Assembly (NCBI RefSeq): GCF_020184175.1
Contig: NC_065531.1
Span: forward strand, 39,639,213 to 39,703,212
DNA from: Aphis gossypii
Taxonomy: Eukaryota; Arthropoda; Insecta; Hemiptera; Aphididae
DNA length: 64,000 nt
Reading direction: 5' to 3'
The notes under the pieces are model-generated. The model had not been told where the DNA came from. It saw nothing but the letters and a program-made list of their open reading frames with translations, and did not search any database. Position numbers and translations under genes: made by a program. Below, in pieces: positions 13,742 to 28,040 of this stretch. The stretch's first letter is position 1, and each line of letters starts with the position of its first letter.

Positions 13742-16700
13742 ATTACCAATACCGATCCCATCCTATACGCACCTCACGTTCAAAGAAGAAAATATTCAAA
13801 CCCACACACGCACGTTACAATAATAGTTGTTATAGCTGGTACATACAATACCATTTTTTCTTATCGAGTTGATCTAAGAAATCGTCTAATAACCGCGCGA
13901 TGAACTGCTATAATATAATGTATGAAACCCATTTCACTGCATCCGCAGCGTCACTTAAAGAACTTTGTGCTGCGTTATATATCATATAATAGTGTTTCGT
14001 CAAACGCCATTCAAGTAGATGGCTTGGTGGGATCCATTTGACGTAACGGCGCAACAGCTATATGATTGTACTCTAAACTCGACACTATAATACGCATATA
14101 CTTTCGCTTCGCACATTTCTTTGTCATCGAATCAATAGAAAACCACTAAGCTATATTATTATTATTTAGTCGAGAAAACAACAACGGGCGGACAGACGTC
14201 GCGGTAGCAATCGTCGGGCCGATCGACACGATAGCGTAAGAGAATAACAACAGAATCTCGCGTAGTCGTATAATAATACTATAGTATATACGTTTTGAAA
14301 GTCAAAATTACGAAATATGTTCGACAATAATGAGCGTAGACGAATCCGTACTCGTAGCGTTTGAATTATTAATCCGTTTTATACGACGGAAATACAAACG
14401 TTCGGGTTCGAGTTCAACAGACTTTGCGAATCAAACGGGCACGTTATTGTAATAATGATATAAAAGGCATAGATTGTCATTTATTGATATGATTTCGAAC
14501 TGATTGGACCGCCTCGCTGCAAATCGACCGAATGTGTTAGAAAAAACTGCTATAGTGTTTACGTATTTACCCGCCAACAAGTGTTCAAACTTTTTTTTCA
14601 AAAGAAAAGTAAATTATAATACAATATACTTGAATATAGTATATTGAATATAAAATATTTTTAAGTCATTTATACTTTTTAGTGACACCATTCTCATAAT
14701 TAATATAATTACCAAACACTCCAGGTTAGGTTAGGTGTTATAATATATTGTGTATATTATGAACTGTTAAACGAACCCATTAATATTTAATATTATTAAG
14801 TCGTGAGTGAACGCGACTCTTTCTAAATATAGATTTAGATACTTACATTAATCGATGTGACCTAAGAATGCCATAAACTATGAATTAATGATTATTTTAT
14901 CACTCTATTGATTTCGAGAATGCGCATACGTCCATCTTATCAATTAAAGACGAAAAATTAAATTTTTTTCTTAATTGGTTTCTATGGTTGTTGTCGACTC
15001 GAAGTCGTCAAATAGTTACACCTATCCATCAATTTAAATCTCATATAATATCGTAATAAATACAATATGTATGTCAATATGCGTAATACAAATTATAATA
15101 AGAAATTACTCGACAAACATAACTACGAATTCCAGTGGTTTACCATAAAAACTCGCGTTCTATTCAAAATTATTTTAAAATGGATAATGTATGACTCTTG
15201 CCAAAATTGAACGTCATCTTAAGTGGTTACAATGTGTTATAATGAAGTTGTTGCATAACTATCACGTGTATTCGTCTTATAACACATAAAAAATTTTTTG
15301 TTTAAAAAATGCAATTTTTACTCTGTTGTTTTTAATGTATACAATTGAACTGTAACAAAATTAATGATAAAACGTTATTAAGGATCCCACGTAAGCTTTT
15401 TTCAATATTTTAATTTTTAAACGAGTTATGGGCATTTCAAAATTGTAAGTTTTTTTTGTAAATTATATGTTTTTAATTTATACGTACCGGCATAATTCAA
15501 CTTATAAATAGACATTATTATCGTTTGTCTGGTTTGTCACCTAAGACTACAGGTATACTCGTGGGCGGTGGTGATTTTCAGCCATTGTGTTCATTACTAG
15601 ATTAGTATATTGAACTAATTGCAAACCGATAAAATAGTACACACTACTACCTATAGGCAAAACGTGTTTTATGATACTGAACTTTCCCTCGACAAATAGG
15701 TATAATATGTAGTACATGTAGGTAGATATGACACTATGCACTATTTAGTTTGATTCAATAACATTAAGTACAGATTATTGTGACAGGCGTGTGTAATACA
15801 TATGTATTCAATATATTATTTGCCTTATACAGAAAACGAAGGCATACACGTATTTTTAATTTATATATATGTGGCACAACATATGTGCATTCGTTTTTAT
15901 GCATTCAAATCTACGACGAGCCACGTGACATATTTTTTGAAATCCCATTAAAAATATATTTCACACGGTGAATAAAAATTCATATTCACCGACTTGACGC
16001 TTTCCACGACAACCCGATGACCATGAATTGTTGAATTACCTACTATTTGTTTATACTCAAACAAAAATAGCCAACCAGCCCATCTTCAGTGTGTTGACTT
16101 GACTCTTAATTACGTATTATTATTAACATAATTATCTTTATAATTATATTAATTTATCGTATCTGATTATTCTAGTACAGTATCAAATTGTTCATTTAGA
16201 GTTTAGACTAAGACTTATTTAAAATATTCAAATGTAATTTTGAACATTTTAAAACGTGCATAGGTACTCGTCGTATTCTTCGATACACCTACTTACTCGA
16301 TAATAATATAGCATAACGATAACTTAAAACAACTTAAACATCAAAATAATAAATCATCCATAAATATTATAAATTTAAAAATTATTGAATGACGTTCAAT
16401 AACACAATATTATTTGTGATTTTTTTGAGAACGAATCGTTTATTTTTGAATAACAACTTAATATATTTTAATATATAATTAAACTGTTTTTAAATACCTA
16501 GGTACATAGTTAGTTATAAGCATGTACTATTGGTACCTTCTTAATGTTTATATCGAGTATCAGAGATAAAATATAGACATTCATAGATATTAAAAATTAT
16601 AAAATTATAATAGCTGTAAGTAGATATAACAAGGGCAACCAATTTTTATTTTATTTTTTAAATTTTAAGTATAAATATAACACACATATATGAATATATA

Positions 16701-18448
16701 TAATGTGCTAAATAGATTATATTTTTACTAGAATAAAAACAACAATAATATACATTTATATTTTTGTAAAATCCCGAATTTTATTAATGCATTTTTACAA
16801 TAACCTAGAGGTCCAAAACCAAACAGGAAATGTAATTTTTTGTAACTGATTTAGGTAAAATCTAAGTTTTTATTATAAAATGTCAATAAAAATTGTTTTA
16901 AATTATTTTTTACTTAAAATTAATAAATATATAATTCACAACCTGTAAAATTAAAAACATAAAGTAAATGTGCTGATTCAAACGACACTACTTTAAGAAA
17001 ACCGATAAAAAAATAAATAGTTTAAACTTTTTTCAAAAAATAAAATATTCTAAATAAAAAATTGTACATTTTTATTTCTAACTTCTAATAGTTTTAAATC
17101 ATTCAGCGAAAAATGCATTCATTCCATTCGTGTTCATTAATCCTTATTATAAATATATTTTAGTTATAAAGTAATTGATTGTTTGCATATAATTTAGTAC
17201 ATACTAATTATATATACAATTTTTTATGATGGGTTTAGATTTATAATTATAACTTATAATAAACCGTCACTATAAAATATAGGTTTGAACACGATTAAAT
17301 ACATGATATGGCAATTGACAACATTAAAAAATAGTGGTACCTATTAACTACATATTATTATTTTCTTAATTGACACATTTCCCTATTAAATATTATATGA
17401 TATTAATTTTATTGTTTTTCAAACTAATATATATATTATCTTTTATTTTATAATATATACTAATATATATAATGTAGAATATAGGTAATAATATATTAAT
17501 ATGTTATATATTATCTTTTTAAGTTATAAATTATAATTATACACTTTTATATATGAACAACAAATTGACCTCAAACCCGACCTATATAATATTGTAAGCA
17601 ATCAAATAGAAGGGGATTCTAAATGGTGTTTATTATAATATAATACTGGCATGGACTTTCTTCGCTAACTCTACAATGAAATGATTAAAACGAATAACAT
17701 GCGCTTGTTTGAAAAATATCTTTAGAAATGTCTACAATCGTGGTTCACTATACATATTATTTATGTCTGACGGTTTTGTTCAGAAATGCTGCTTATATGC
17801 AGTGTATTAACTTTTTAATTGGTAGCTGATCTAGGATAAGATAAATATTTAAAAAAAATGCACGTATTATAAAATAGAAACATGACTAATTATTATTATT
17901 AATACAGAATACTCATTGACAGATTCTATTCAGAGTGAACGACAATATAGCTAATAACCTAAGTAATAGTCTCGGGTGATTCTAAGGTCTACAGAATGTT
18001 ACTAAATTTAGTAATGCTGAATTTTTTGAATGTTAATTAAGCATTATATTATAATATACTCGTAATATAAAAGAACAAAATTCTCAGTTGTATTATAATA
18101 ATCGATATTTGTAACCAGACAACTTTGAAAATTTTTATTTATATTCATTTAATCAAAAGTAGGAAGTTGTTCGATCGGTTTATATTGTATATAATATATA
18201 AATATATGTATTATATAGTTACTAATTATAAATTTTAAAACAAACCTTCGAAATTTATTCATGTTATTTACAATGAATTAAATTTTTTATTAATTTCATG
18301 AAAACACGAAATTGTATATATGTATTATTATACTTCGGTCCAATATTTTTTTTTTTTTATTACAACTGTATGACTGTATATTATATATTAATCGTAAGCA
18401 TTAGCTACTTTAATAAATATTTTATTGTTTAAAACATATAATGTAAAA

Positions 18449-18473
18449 ATATTATTATTATTATTATTATTTA
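18449..18473. repeat. (ATT)n microsatellite
   Basis: About eight consecutive ATT units. Confidence 0.9.
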
Positions 18474-18753
18474 TTTTTAATGGATTTATGTTTTGAAAGT
18501 AAGTAGCATGACAATAAAACTTTAAGCTTTTGCTAATACTATTGGTAATAAAAAAATTATACTGACTGATAAGCGTGAAATAGTTGCGTAAACTTGTTGC
18601 CTTGTGTAAGAAATGGGTGGTTAAAAATAAAACCCATTCCATTCTGACAGGAGAAATTTATACGGACACCTTGACGGGCTTGACGCATAATGTTTTCTAT
18701 ATATTTTTAAGAAGCAGACATTAAATATTTATTAAAATAAGTTTTTATGATAT

Positions 18754-18772
18754 ACCTAGCTAGTAGCTAGGT
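18754..18772. repeat. Perfect 19-base palindrome
   Basis: ACCTAGCTA and TAGCTAGGT flank a single central G with perfect symmetry. Possibly a protein-binding site; may also be chance. Confidence 0.6.
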
Positions 18773-20350
18773 AATTATTAATTAGTAATACCACAGTGAT
18801 TATAATTATTTACATAATATGTGCATGTTAATAGATATTTAATGTATGATGTATCGATATGATAAGTTTTTACATAATATCGTTCTTAACGACAACAGTT
18901 AATAAATATTTCAAAAATATAAAATAACACATTAATATCTACTGGCTACTCCTTGACTACTAAAAAAAGCAATAAATTATAAGGTGTGGCGACTGATACA
19001 CCTTGGAAAGTAGGGGTGGGTGGATAATATATTAATATTTGTATATATAGATGATAATTAGCAATGTTTTAATAATTAATTTGAAAAACTTAATAGTGAA
19101 TATTATTGTAGTGGGTAGTGAAAAGATTAAACCACATTTTTAAAACTAAAAATAATTAAAAATCATTTCGACCATATAAATGTTGTATTAAGTATTCTTA
19201 CATGGGATAAAAATGTATAAGTTTTACATTTTATTGACTACAGTGTATATTAATAAAAATACGATTATTAATTAGACTTAAAGGGTTATTTAATGGTTAA
19301 CGCGTAGGTAACGCAACACTAATAATTTTATGATAAAATCACAGTATTAATTATTATCAATTGTATAGATATCAAAATAATAATAAAATAATGTAAAATA
19401 ATGCGTATCGGCTTGTCTCTGGCACAACTGGAGAGTCTCAAAATCAGAAATATTTACTATTAATAAATAATATTAATTCGATATCCAGCAATCCGTATAA
19501 TATGAAATATATAGCTTATCATTTAGTAAGATGGATTAAATAATTGTTTTCAAATAACCGAATAAAAAAAAAATACTATTGCAAGCCGATATTGTATTTT
19601 GTAGTTGATACAGAAATATGTCATGATTTTGATTTATAAACGTCTTCGACGAACTTGAAAATAAAAACAATAACTATCGTGTTCTCGATTTCATGTATGT
19701 GCCCTTAATCATAATCAATAATTATGCATAACGACATGCGAACTGATAGGTACCTACATAATATACGACATACGTATACTATATGCGCTGTCATCGTCCA
19801 GTGATTTATTCCGACCAACATTTTATGGTTTATCTACAGCGTATCACTGAAAAAGATACCGCTCCACGAAGGAGGTGCACTCGACGATTGAAAAATATTA
19901 AAAAATCGCATGCTAGGGATTATAATGTGTTTGTGCCGAAACGAAAATAACTTTTCGCAACTATCGTATACGATTCTGATATTATAGTAGGTATAGAAGA
20001 ATCAAAATATTATTGGGATAAATAAAAATGTCCCTGCTTTCTTCAGAAAGATTAGATTATTATTTCGTCGTTTAAATTCGTTAGATGTCCAAAAACGCAA
20101 AAAATGTAAGAAAAGAATAAAATATATAATGTGTAACAAAAAAGTCTGTGCTTTATATACCCAGTAAATTATATATAATATATAATATAACATATAATTA
20201 TACTTAAATACAATACTATATGCTCGTCGTCATATTATAGACATTACACAGCTACACAATATTTTTTCGATTTATTTAAAAACATTCGGTTGTATGATTT
20301 CCTTGATTTTTCGTGTATGTCGTGAATCGGTTACATCACTCATGATTGAT

Positions 20351-21180
20351 GATTTTCAAACAACAATAAATAACCATTAGTAAAACGTAGGAAAATCAGT
20401 GTCAAATTTTACGACGTGTGAGTTACTAAAACAATATTTGCGTTGAAACGACACAAAATGTAAACGATCAATGAACTTTGTCATCGCGTTCGCCCTGTAT
20501 ACACTGTACACGACACACCACGACGACGACGCTACACCGTCCACCACACAAAACATAGTATATAATGTAAGTATAAGTACGTGAGGTAAACGCGGGTTGT
20601 ATACAACGCACAACTATACCACAAGTACCACCTATCTTATATCAATGTTGTAAGCGATTTTTTATACATTTTTTTACCCCGTGCACGACACACAGCCCCC
20701 TCTTGGCCGCGACGAAAACAATGCGACCGGTCCGGACGATGGTGCGGCGACGGAACGAGAAAACAAAAAGGCGTACGGCGGTCGGCTCGGTCGTAAATCA
20801 ATCCTCCGAATGTGTATACCTATATAATATGTTGTATGCAGTTATACATGTATATATAATACACATGTATGCTTACATACAGAGTGCGTACACATATCAT
20901 ACATATAGACCAGAGTAAGACCATTATACGCGCTGGACGGGCTGCACAATGGAGGAGATAACGGCAGACCAGAGCGAGCTTAAAAGGACTCGAGACGCGA
21001 AACAGGTTGACGGCGGTGGAAAGGAGGTGAAAAAAAACCAGCCTAGACGGAGGGAAAAGAAACGCGACGCCGACGGAATTTTTTCTTCCTCTCGTGTATA
21101 GTTGTGTGTATATATAAATATAATGTACACTACAACGGTAGAGGTGGATATCACGGCGGAATAACATTACGCCGTACCCG
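20351..21180. other. GC/CpG-rich island
   Basis: CpG-rich DNA including the small charged ORF at 20949-21101 and another plus-strand frame rich in Arg starting near 20703. Both strands are open over much of it, which argues that composition drives the open frames. A regulatory or first-exon role is possible. Confidence 0.5.
20949..21101 (+). CDS. Small charged ORF (50 codons), hypothetical
   Basis: An ATG at 20949 opens a 50-codon frame ending in TAG at 21099-21101, inside the CpG-rich patch at 20.4-21.2 kb. The frame has an upstream in-frame stop at 20916. The peptide is strongly hydrophilic: an acidic start (MEEITADQSE), then a Lys/Arg/Glu-rich middle with GGG, and a short serine-rich end. 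No domain is recognised. A possible donor (GAG|GTGAAA) lies at about 21025, which would make it a first exon. The opposite strand is also open over this stretch, so base composition alone could explain both. It is best treated as hypothetical. Confidence 0.2.
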   Translation: MEEITADQSELKRTRDAKQVDGGGKEVKKNQPRRREKKRDADGIFSSSRV

Positions 21181-21249
21181 CAGTCAATACACTATTATAT
21201 TATTGTTAAGTCGGTACACAATAATCTCCTATATATGACTCATATGCAT

Positions 21250-21447
21250 TTAAACTTCGGTCCATACCCTGCGAGGCCCGATAAAACGTGTGCCCGCGGA
21301 ATGACGGGATTGGCTTCTGTGCAGGGGTGAACGCAAGGACTTATCGACTAAATATCCTGAGGACAGTCCCGGAGATGGGACGTTCCATCCGAATCTGGCA
21401 CATTCGTCTTCTCGACGCAACTTGTTGGTATTGAGTATTTGAGTCAA
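21250..21447 (-). other. Compact GC-rich segment with a 65-codon open frame, probable repeat fragment
   Basis: About 200 bases are clearly richer in G+C than the DNA on either side, with sharp edges. On the minus strand one frame is open for 65 codons from an ATG at 21447, and the other two minus frames are also open over long parts. The predicted peptide is rich in Arg and Ser, with no domain, signal or membrane segment that I recognise. No convincing splice sites bound it. A 13-bp perfect inverted repeat (21455-21467 with 21526-21538) lies just beyond its upstream edge. The compact foreign composition fits a fragment of a repeat or mobile element better than a host exon. Confidence 0.35.
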
Positions 21448-21454
21448 AACTAAT

Positions 21455-21538
21455 AAAAAAACTAACTGCTACTAACTATAATATAGGCCAACTCTTTTTT
21501 GTTATTTTCGTTTCCGGTAAGATTTAGTTAGTTTTTTT
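21455..21538. repeat. 13-bp perfect inverted repeat
   Basis: AAAAAAACTAACT (21455-21467) and AGTTAGTTTTTTT (21526-21538) are exact reverse complements 58 bases apart, next to the GC-rich 21250-21447 segment. They could be remains of transposon ends. Confidence 0.5.
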
Positions 21539-22149
21539 AAACACTTCGATACCCGAACTATCGGTTCATTGTCATTACTCTTGTGTTAAAATTTAGACAA
21601 CCTGCATTCTAAAAATTAACGAAGTATATATATTTTTTTAATGTTAAAATAAACTACCAATTTTTTTATAATTATTTAAAAATTTGGTATTTCTCGCATT
21701 GAATGCTATTAAGTTTTTGCCTCGAAATCGCAGTTCTTGTCGGTTTGGTTTCACTCCTTACGTGGCTGCAACTAACGATATCAAATCCGTGCAGGTTTTA
21801 CCGACTAAAAATTAAAGCAACATTTACTGGCTTTTCTGTAAGAGTTATTAAAAAGTAAAAGTAAAAGTATATTAAAGTATATTAAAGACTAAAAGACATC
21901 AAATTATTCATCAACTTTTGCACGACATGAATTCGTGATAAAATAGTACTCATGTATATGACAATAGATAACTATCGATCATTGAAACACAGTATTTATG
22001 TGTAATTATTGATTATATTTTTGTGTGGGAGTGTATAATAACTGTAAGATTTTATGATCCACCACGTACACATTAATAATACTATATAATCATTGGCGTC
22101 CTCTATATACACTCTAAGTATGTTTGCGCAGTGCTCATACAATATATAA

Positions 22150-22151
<2 letters not shown>

Positions 22152-22188
<37 letters not shown>
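22152..22188. repeat. (AT)n microsatellite
   Basis: Uninterrupted alternating AT for about 37 bases, the longest in the window. Confidence 0.95.
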
Positions 22189-22189
<1 letters not shown>

Positions 22190-22697
22190 TTATATACATA
22201 CCGCATATAATAAGAGTAAACAAGCTTCCGCGGGCTTGAAAAAAATTGTCTACGGATAACTATTATAATTATTAACCTTGTCGAGTACGAATAATACGAA
22301 TGTAATTATTAGTATATGAGGTATATAGTATGCTAGGATTCGATTACAATAATTTTACAACTTATACTCTTATGATTGGCATATACATATTCAATACTTA
22401 TATTGTACACGACAAGTATACACATAATTATTATTATTTTCTCAATGCTACGTGTGGCACATTGTAGCAAGTACATAGATACTTTACGGGATAATTCCAA
22501 TGACCAATATTGATATATTTTCAATAATAACTCTAAACGAATTCGTATCAATATGAAATAGCATATTTGGTTTCGGTGCGATATGCGTATAGTACATGGC
22601 TATTGTACCTATGGCTAAAACACTTGGCTGTCCACTTCTCATATAGACGTACCGCAATATTAGATACATGCCTATAATTATATTGTGTGTTATCGTA

Positions 22698-22716
22698 TTT
22701 TTTTTTTTTTTTTTTT
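22698..22716. repeat. Poly-T tract (T19)
   Basis: The longest homopolymer noted in the window. No retroposed sequence is recognisable next to it. Confidence 0.9.
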
Positions 22717-24237
22717 AATGTATTTTTACCGTCGAATGTGTTAACAAAATATTGTAATTGAAGTGTTCTGAACTGAACGTATTTGCATCACTCGATTAAA
22801 GGTTATCAATATTGATTCTTATTTCATTGAGTTGGTAACTGGTACAATTGTACATGTTTAAATAACAATAAATCATAACATATTGTAATCGTAAATATTA
22901 TATATGATATAATATGTATCCCAAAAATAAATTCTTAAATCTTAAAAAATAAATATTAGTCAATTGAAATATTAAAAAACTATATTTTATACTCTGTGTC
23001 TTTTATTGTTTTTACGTCTTATCACGTATGCATCTAAATCTAATATAAGAAATTTCTAATATATATATATATATATTAAAATATCCTTCTGGTTTTACTT
23101 ATTTTCAAAAACCACTACTGAGTGCAAGCTGTCAGAAGGTACTATTACTACCTACTATAAATTTAACAGAACTGTCTAACACTTATATATATATACGATT
23201 ATACGACGTACACCTATAAACTGTTGTGAATAATTTTATACAAAATTTCAATAAAAAAATACTTAAATATATTTATTAATTTACAATCTAAATACTAATT
23301 TCACTCCAACTATGTTAATATGCATACGCGTTTGTTAAATATTCAATATACATATAATGCATCGCATAACAAAATATGACAATTTATATGATATACGTGT
23401 TACAAAAAAATCTAAAAATAAGCAACTTGCTAACGATATATATGTTATTATTTATGAGATTCTGTCGACAGACAGATAAATATCTAACTGTGGACTGTGG
23501 TGAACACGATTTTTCCATTTGAAAGTGTCTCCCCGTGATTATTCTAATCCGGTTAGAAAAAATGTAGATTTTCAATCGATTACTGAAACCTATCATAAAT
23601 CAGAATATTGTACGGCTCTAATCAGAATTCAGAATAGAGCTTTATAATTATGTATAATAAATACATATCAAATGAAATATGAAAAGGTACCTACATCCAA
23701 CACTTAAAGGTAACCATTTATATTATTTAAATACCTGTGTTTGTACACTGCGTTAATGTTCGAATCGCTTATCAAAAATAAAATTGTTTTTGTACGAATA
23801 TATACGCTTCAATAAACAGGTAAATGATAAAATACGGCGATTACATACATATTTATAGTACTCAATGACCTGAACATAACATAATTATTAATACATGCAT
23901 TAATTGTACTATCACAATACTGTGTAATGGCGGTCTAAGGAAAGTACTTACTGCCTCATTACTATAATTAAAGTTAGGTGTGTGTTGTGTCAGAGAAGAG
24001 GCACAAGCATCACGAAGGATATAGGTACGTCGAAGGCATATAAAACGATCCTTATCCACTGGATAGTGGATGTGCAGATTTGTTTATCCCATGAGTCTGT
24101 CATTAGTGTTTGGGTTTGTAGGATAGAAGTCTTTAACAATTCTCAAAACATGTATTCGACTCGTGATTTATAAATGTCTGCACACTGATTAAGTGGAACT
24201 ATAATAAAAGAGGAATCGCATTAGTTATTATATACCC

Positions 24238-24276
24238 TGCGAAAGCAGTTCCCGCGGCGTCGTAGTCGGTTCCAAA
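24238..24276 (-). repeat. Copy B of a dispersed GC-rich motif
   Basis: Read on the minus strand, this 39-base stretch aligns over 36 positions with 54767-54802 on the plus strand. The only differences are five transitions and one 3-base gap; the core is CCGCGGGAACTG. Both copies are preceded by a poly-T tract, here the complement of the A-rich stretch at about 24279-24295. This suggests two copies of one unrecognised repeat family. The copy also contains a small CTGC/GCAG stem-loop. Confidence 0.65.
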
Positions 24277-26357
24277 ATGAAAAACAAAAAAAAAAGTTAT
24301 ATTATATATACCTTAGACAATTTTAAGAGACCCTCCAAAAGTACACGAGCTATGTAAGCTATATATGATATAGTAGATGTGCATACATTCTTATTAATTA
24401 TTATACATTTTTTCTGCATGGTAATAACTAATAATATAATTTAAAATAACATAAAATCAGTTAAATGGATCTGAATTCCTACTGAGCATTATATTTTGTC
24501 TATTTTCACCATTATATCGGCTCTTCCGAATACATACTGTTACTGCTCGATCCTATAAATAAATACACTACTAGTAACACTTCGTAAAATTATATTGATA
24601 GCCACATTATATATTAAATGTATAATATTTATTGTCATTAATCGGCACCGTAAATATTATATTTATAACGTGAACGTACATGTAACGTCTGTGTACGATT
24701 TTCGATGGATGCTCGTGATCGAGATATACCGATAATGTAACGACCGTAAAAAAGTTGATTGACCAATTGTCTCGACTTACAAATTAAATTTAAAAAAATG
24801 CATAGGACTGAATCATGAAGTTATTATTATAATTTGTGAACTATATAAAAAATCAATTAGATACCTCGAGGTTAAAAAACTAATGAGAAAATCGAAATTT
24901 ATTTGAATTTAATGCCATATTTATATATTTTTTTTAAATTTTGACCCGATAACATGTGCCCGTTAAACTCAATAAGCTATTAAATATAATTTATTTATAG
25001 TAAGTAATTAAAACTAAAAAAAAAAATCTATATTTTATACAGATTTTGTATACGTTGTTTAAAAAAAAATTCAAGCATTATACATTATAGTTTTGACAAA
25101 TAGATTTTAAAATATGCATTATAATTTATAGTTATAAATAGGTTAGTGATTTTAATCGCTATATTGTGATTATTATTAATCTGTGAGTATAAGGTCAAAT
25201 TTTTAATATTGAAATATTGATAGAATAAACGTGAAAATCGATGAAAAAATAATGATTGGTATTATTAAAATATGGCTGTTATGACATTTGGTTAATAATT
25301 GCGTTTTCTACATAATCAGATAACTCGTAAGCTATTCGATAGATTATTATTTGTCCACAGCAACAGTTCGTACTAAAATATTAAAATATACGATTTATTC
25401 GATGTAATATGTATAGGTTAGTTAAACAAATAAAAGTTAAACCTTCTGTACAAAAGTACTAAGGTGTGTGCGTCAAACATACGAAATGTAATTATACTGT
25501 AGATCATAAATCAAAAGACAATGCGAAGTAATAAGACATAAAACAAAAATTAATAATTGTTTGCAACAAATAATGACGATTAGGTTTTCGATTCATACAA
25601 AACTGTGCCCATGTTTTGCGGAATAAAGCAATAATATGTTTTTACAGTAATAACCACGTTTCATTAATTTTAGGACGGTAATAATAATATACGTTACAAT
25701 TTTCGTAAATAACATTATTGCGCATTATGAAGCAATACATTGAAAATCGTGTTCAAATCATAAACAAATTGTTGTTTTGTAGAAATTTTTAAAAAACATT
25801 ATTAAAAAAGGCTTAATAATAGGCAGAATTTCTGCGTCTAAAATGCACAAATCAAATGACTGTTTTTGAACTATAAACTAATTATAATAATATTGTCGTA
25901 TAGTTATGTATCAAGTACATTTTTCAAATATTATTAAGTAACAAAATAAAGGCGATCCTTTTCCGACGACACATCCGTTTTTACTGCTTGAGACGCTTGA
26001 GTACACCCGAACATAAAATAACGAAATTTCTAATACAAATAATAATACAAATTAATTATACGATACAATATAGACTATAGACGATATTATATTGTACTCG
26101 CATAATATTGTAGTGTATTAGGTACATAATATGTTATTAAACATTATAGTATATTTTGTAGTCTGCAGGATGATCGCAGGAACGGAACGGCGTGATGGTT
26201 ACCTAACTATAACTATAACCTAACTAATATATTATCATAAGTCATAACGCATTCACCTTGTCTGATGAAAAACAGTTTAATTAGTTATGACTTAAATACT
26301 AAAATACATATTAAATTGTATGTAAGTAGGTATATATACCTAATATATTACCCATAT

Positions 26358-26383
26358 TATATATATATATATATATATATATA
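26358..26383. repeat. (AT)n microsatellite
   Basis: Alternating AT for about 26 bases. Confidence 0.9.
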
Positions 26384-28000
26384 CAAAGTCGGGTTATTTG
26401 ATAAAACCATACATCTTATCAAATAATATATTAATATGTAATTAACAATCTTATCAAAGTATTGAAAGTATTATAATTATCATTCAGTTAAAATCATAAA
26501 TGGAATATTTCGTTGCCATCGTATTCACAATAATATTATTTTAAAACAAGGTGAACAAATGCATGCAACTACTAAAATATTGCATTCGGAAATCGTTGGA
26601 TGACGAAGAACAAATAAAAAATGGTATGTAAGTGGGTACAGCTCTGCTGTACATTAGGTATTGAATAGGTCACTATTATAGGTGTGTTAATTTTAAATTC
26701 AATGATTATATACCATTGAACACGAAAAACGATTTCAGAGGGAACGGTTCATCAACTTATACCGATATGTTTTTTTTTTTTATTTGGCTATTAAGTAATT
26801 TTTTTTTTTAGTACTACCTATATAGTATAGGACAAGGTTGATACATTTTTTCCCAAAAATGTTGCATTTATTTTATTATTAGCATTTATTATTATAATAA
26901 CATACACAAAATTTAACATCTTTCTGTAAATACCGCAAAACAGTTAAGTAGATTCAAATCAAAAAGGCTATTGCATTCATAGTGAAATTCATAATAATGA
27001 AAAATATATAAAAGTTTAAGTTTCCAGTTTACACAAATTATGTTTTTAAGTTATAACAAAATATATAATACATCGTTAGGGAAGTAATTTTGTTCAAATT
27101 TTAACTTAAAATGTCTATAAAAATATTTCTTATGCAGTTATGCTTACAAAAAGCTCTAAAGTAATCAAAATATTTTAAAAAAATTATTGTAAATAGCAAT
27201 TAACGATATTATAAATATTTAGTGAACATTTTGTAAAAGTCAATATATCAAAAATTGTATTTATGTAAAATCTCCTGTTTTTACAAATTTTATTATTAAA
27301 ATAAGTACTGGACATTTTTAAGCTTAACCTGTATAAATTACAAATTAGATCATACTTGACATCCAAAACACCCCCGTTTTAGAAAATCAAAACATTTTAT
27401 CGCTCTGTTCAGAATTTAAAATCCGTATTAAATTTTAGCTATACATTACAATGAACATACATTGGTACCTAGTTAATGTGCATAATAGTTTCATAATATA
27501 TATATATAGTATATATTATTTTAATGTTGTACAGTGTAGGTACACGCGTAGTACATATAGCTTCGTATGAATAAGTTATTCAGTGTAACTCGTACCCATA
27601 TATTATAATTTATAATTATATAGTTTGCGGTTTTAGTTGGTGAACAATACGATAAATTTATTCGAATGTGAAAGTTACCGCTTCGCGGTCGAGAAAAAGA
27701 TTTAAAACATGGCACTGCTGCTCCCTATGATATGTTATAATACAAAAATGTATACCTAATATAGACTTACTCCGATACGATCACTATACTGCAGTACGCG
27801 TCTGCAGACTACTTTTTTATAATTAATCTTTATGATATAAATTGTATACTTTGGTTGCAAAATTTTTCGCCAATGTTTGACACCTGGTAATTTTTTCGGG
27901 ACTCCAAAAAAACAACAAAGCCTTAATCTACATTTTCGACACAGGTAGTCGTCAAATGGGCAAATTTTGCATTACGTAATACAATATAATATAAAACAAT

Positions 28001-28028
28001 CAACCTACATAAAATGTTTTATAGGTTG
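28001..28028. repeat. Near-perfect 28-base hairpin
   Basis: CAACCT pairs with AGGTTG and ATAAAA with TTTTAT around a two-base loop, with a two-base bulge on the left side. It lies at the boundary between the A+T desert and the 28.0-29.7 kb island. Cruciform-prone; function unknown. Confidence 0.55.
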
Positions 28029-28040
28029 AATGATATATGT

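Larger units (their letters stand above)
10481..14560. other. Patchy GC-richer zone
   Basis: Short GC/CpG-richer patches (about 10.6-10.9, 11.28-11.53, 12.05-12.69 and 13.93-14.55 kb) alternate with A+T DNA. A small GAGGC/GCCTC stem-loop lies at 11463-11478, and the minisatellite and stem-loop near 13.4-13.6 kb are listed separately. No gene could be supported. Confidence 0.5.
14561..20350. other. A+T desert
   Basis: Nearly 6 kb of very A+T-rich sequence with no supportable gene, RNA or mobile element beyond the palindrome at 18754 and an ATT tract at 18449. A short AAGGTGT/ACACCTT stem lies at 18981-19004. Confidence 0.7.
21540..28000. other. A+T desert
   Basis: About 6.5 kb of A+T-rich DNA with AT and T tracts and copy B of the dispersed GC-rich motif at 24.24 kb. 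No gene or RNA seen. Confidence 0.7.

Noticed and set aside
14724..14735. GGTTAGGTTAGG, like the insect telomere repeat TTAGG
   Set aside because: Only two units; too short to mean an interstitial telomere.
20820..21167. 115-codon minus-strand frame
   Set aside because: Antisense to the charged plus-strand ORF and mostly composition-driven, with Tyr/Ile-rich ends.
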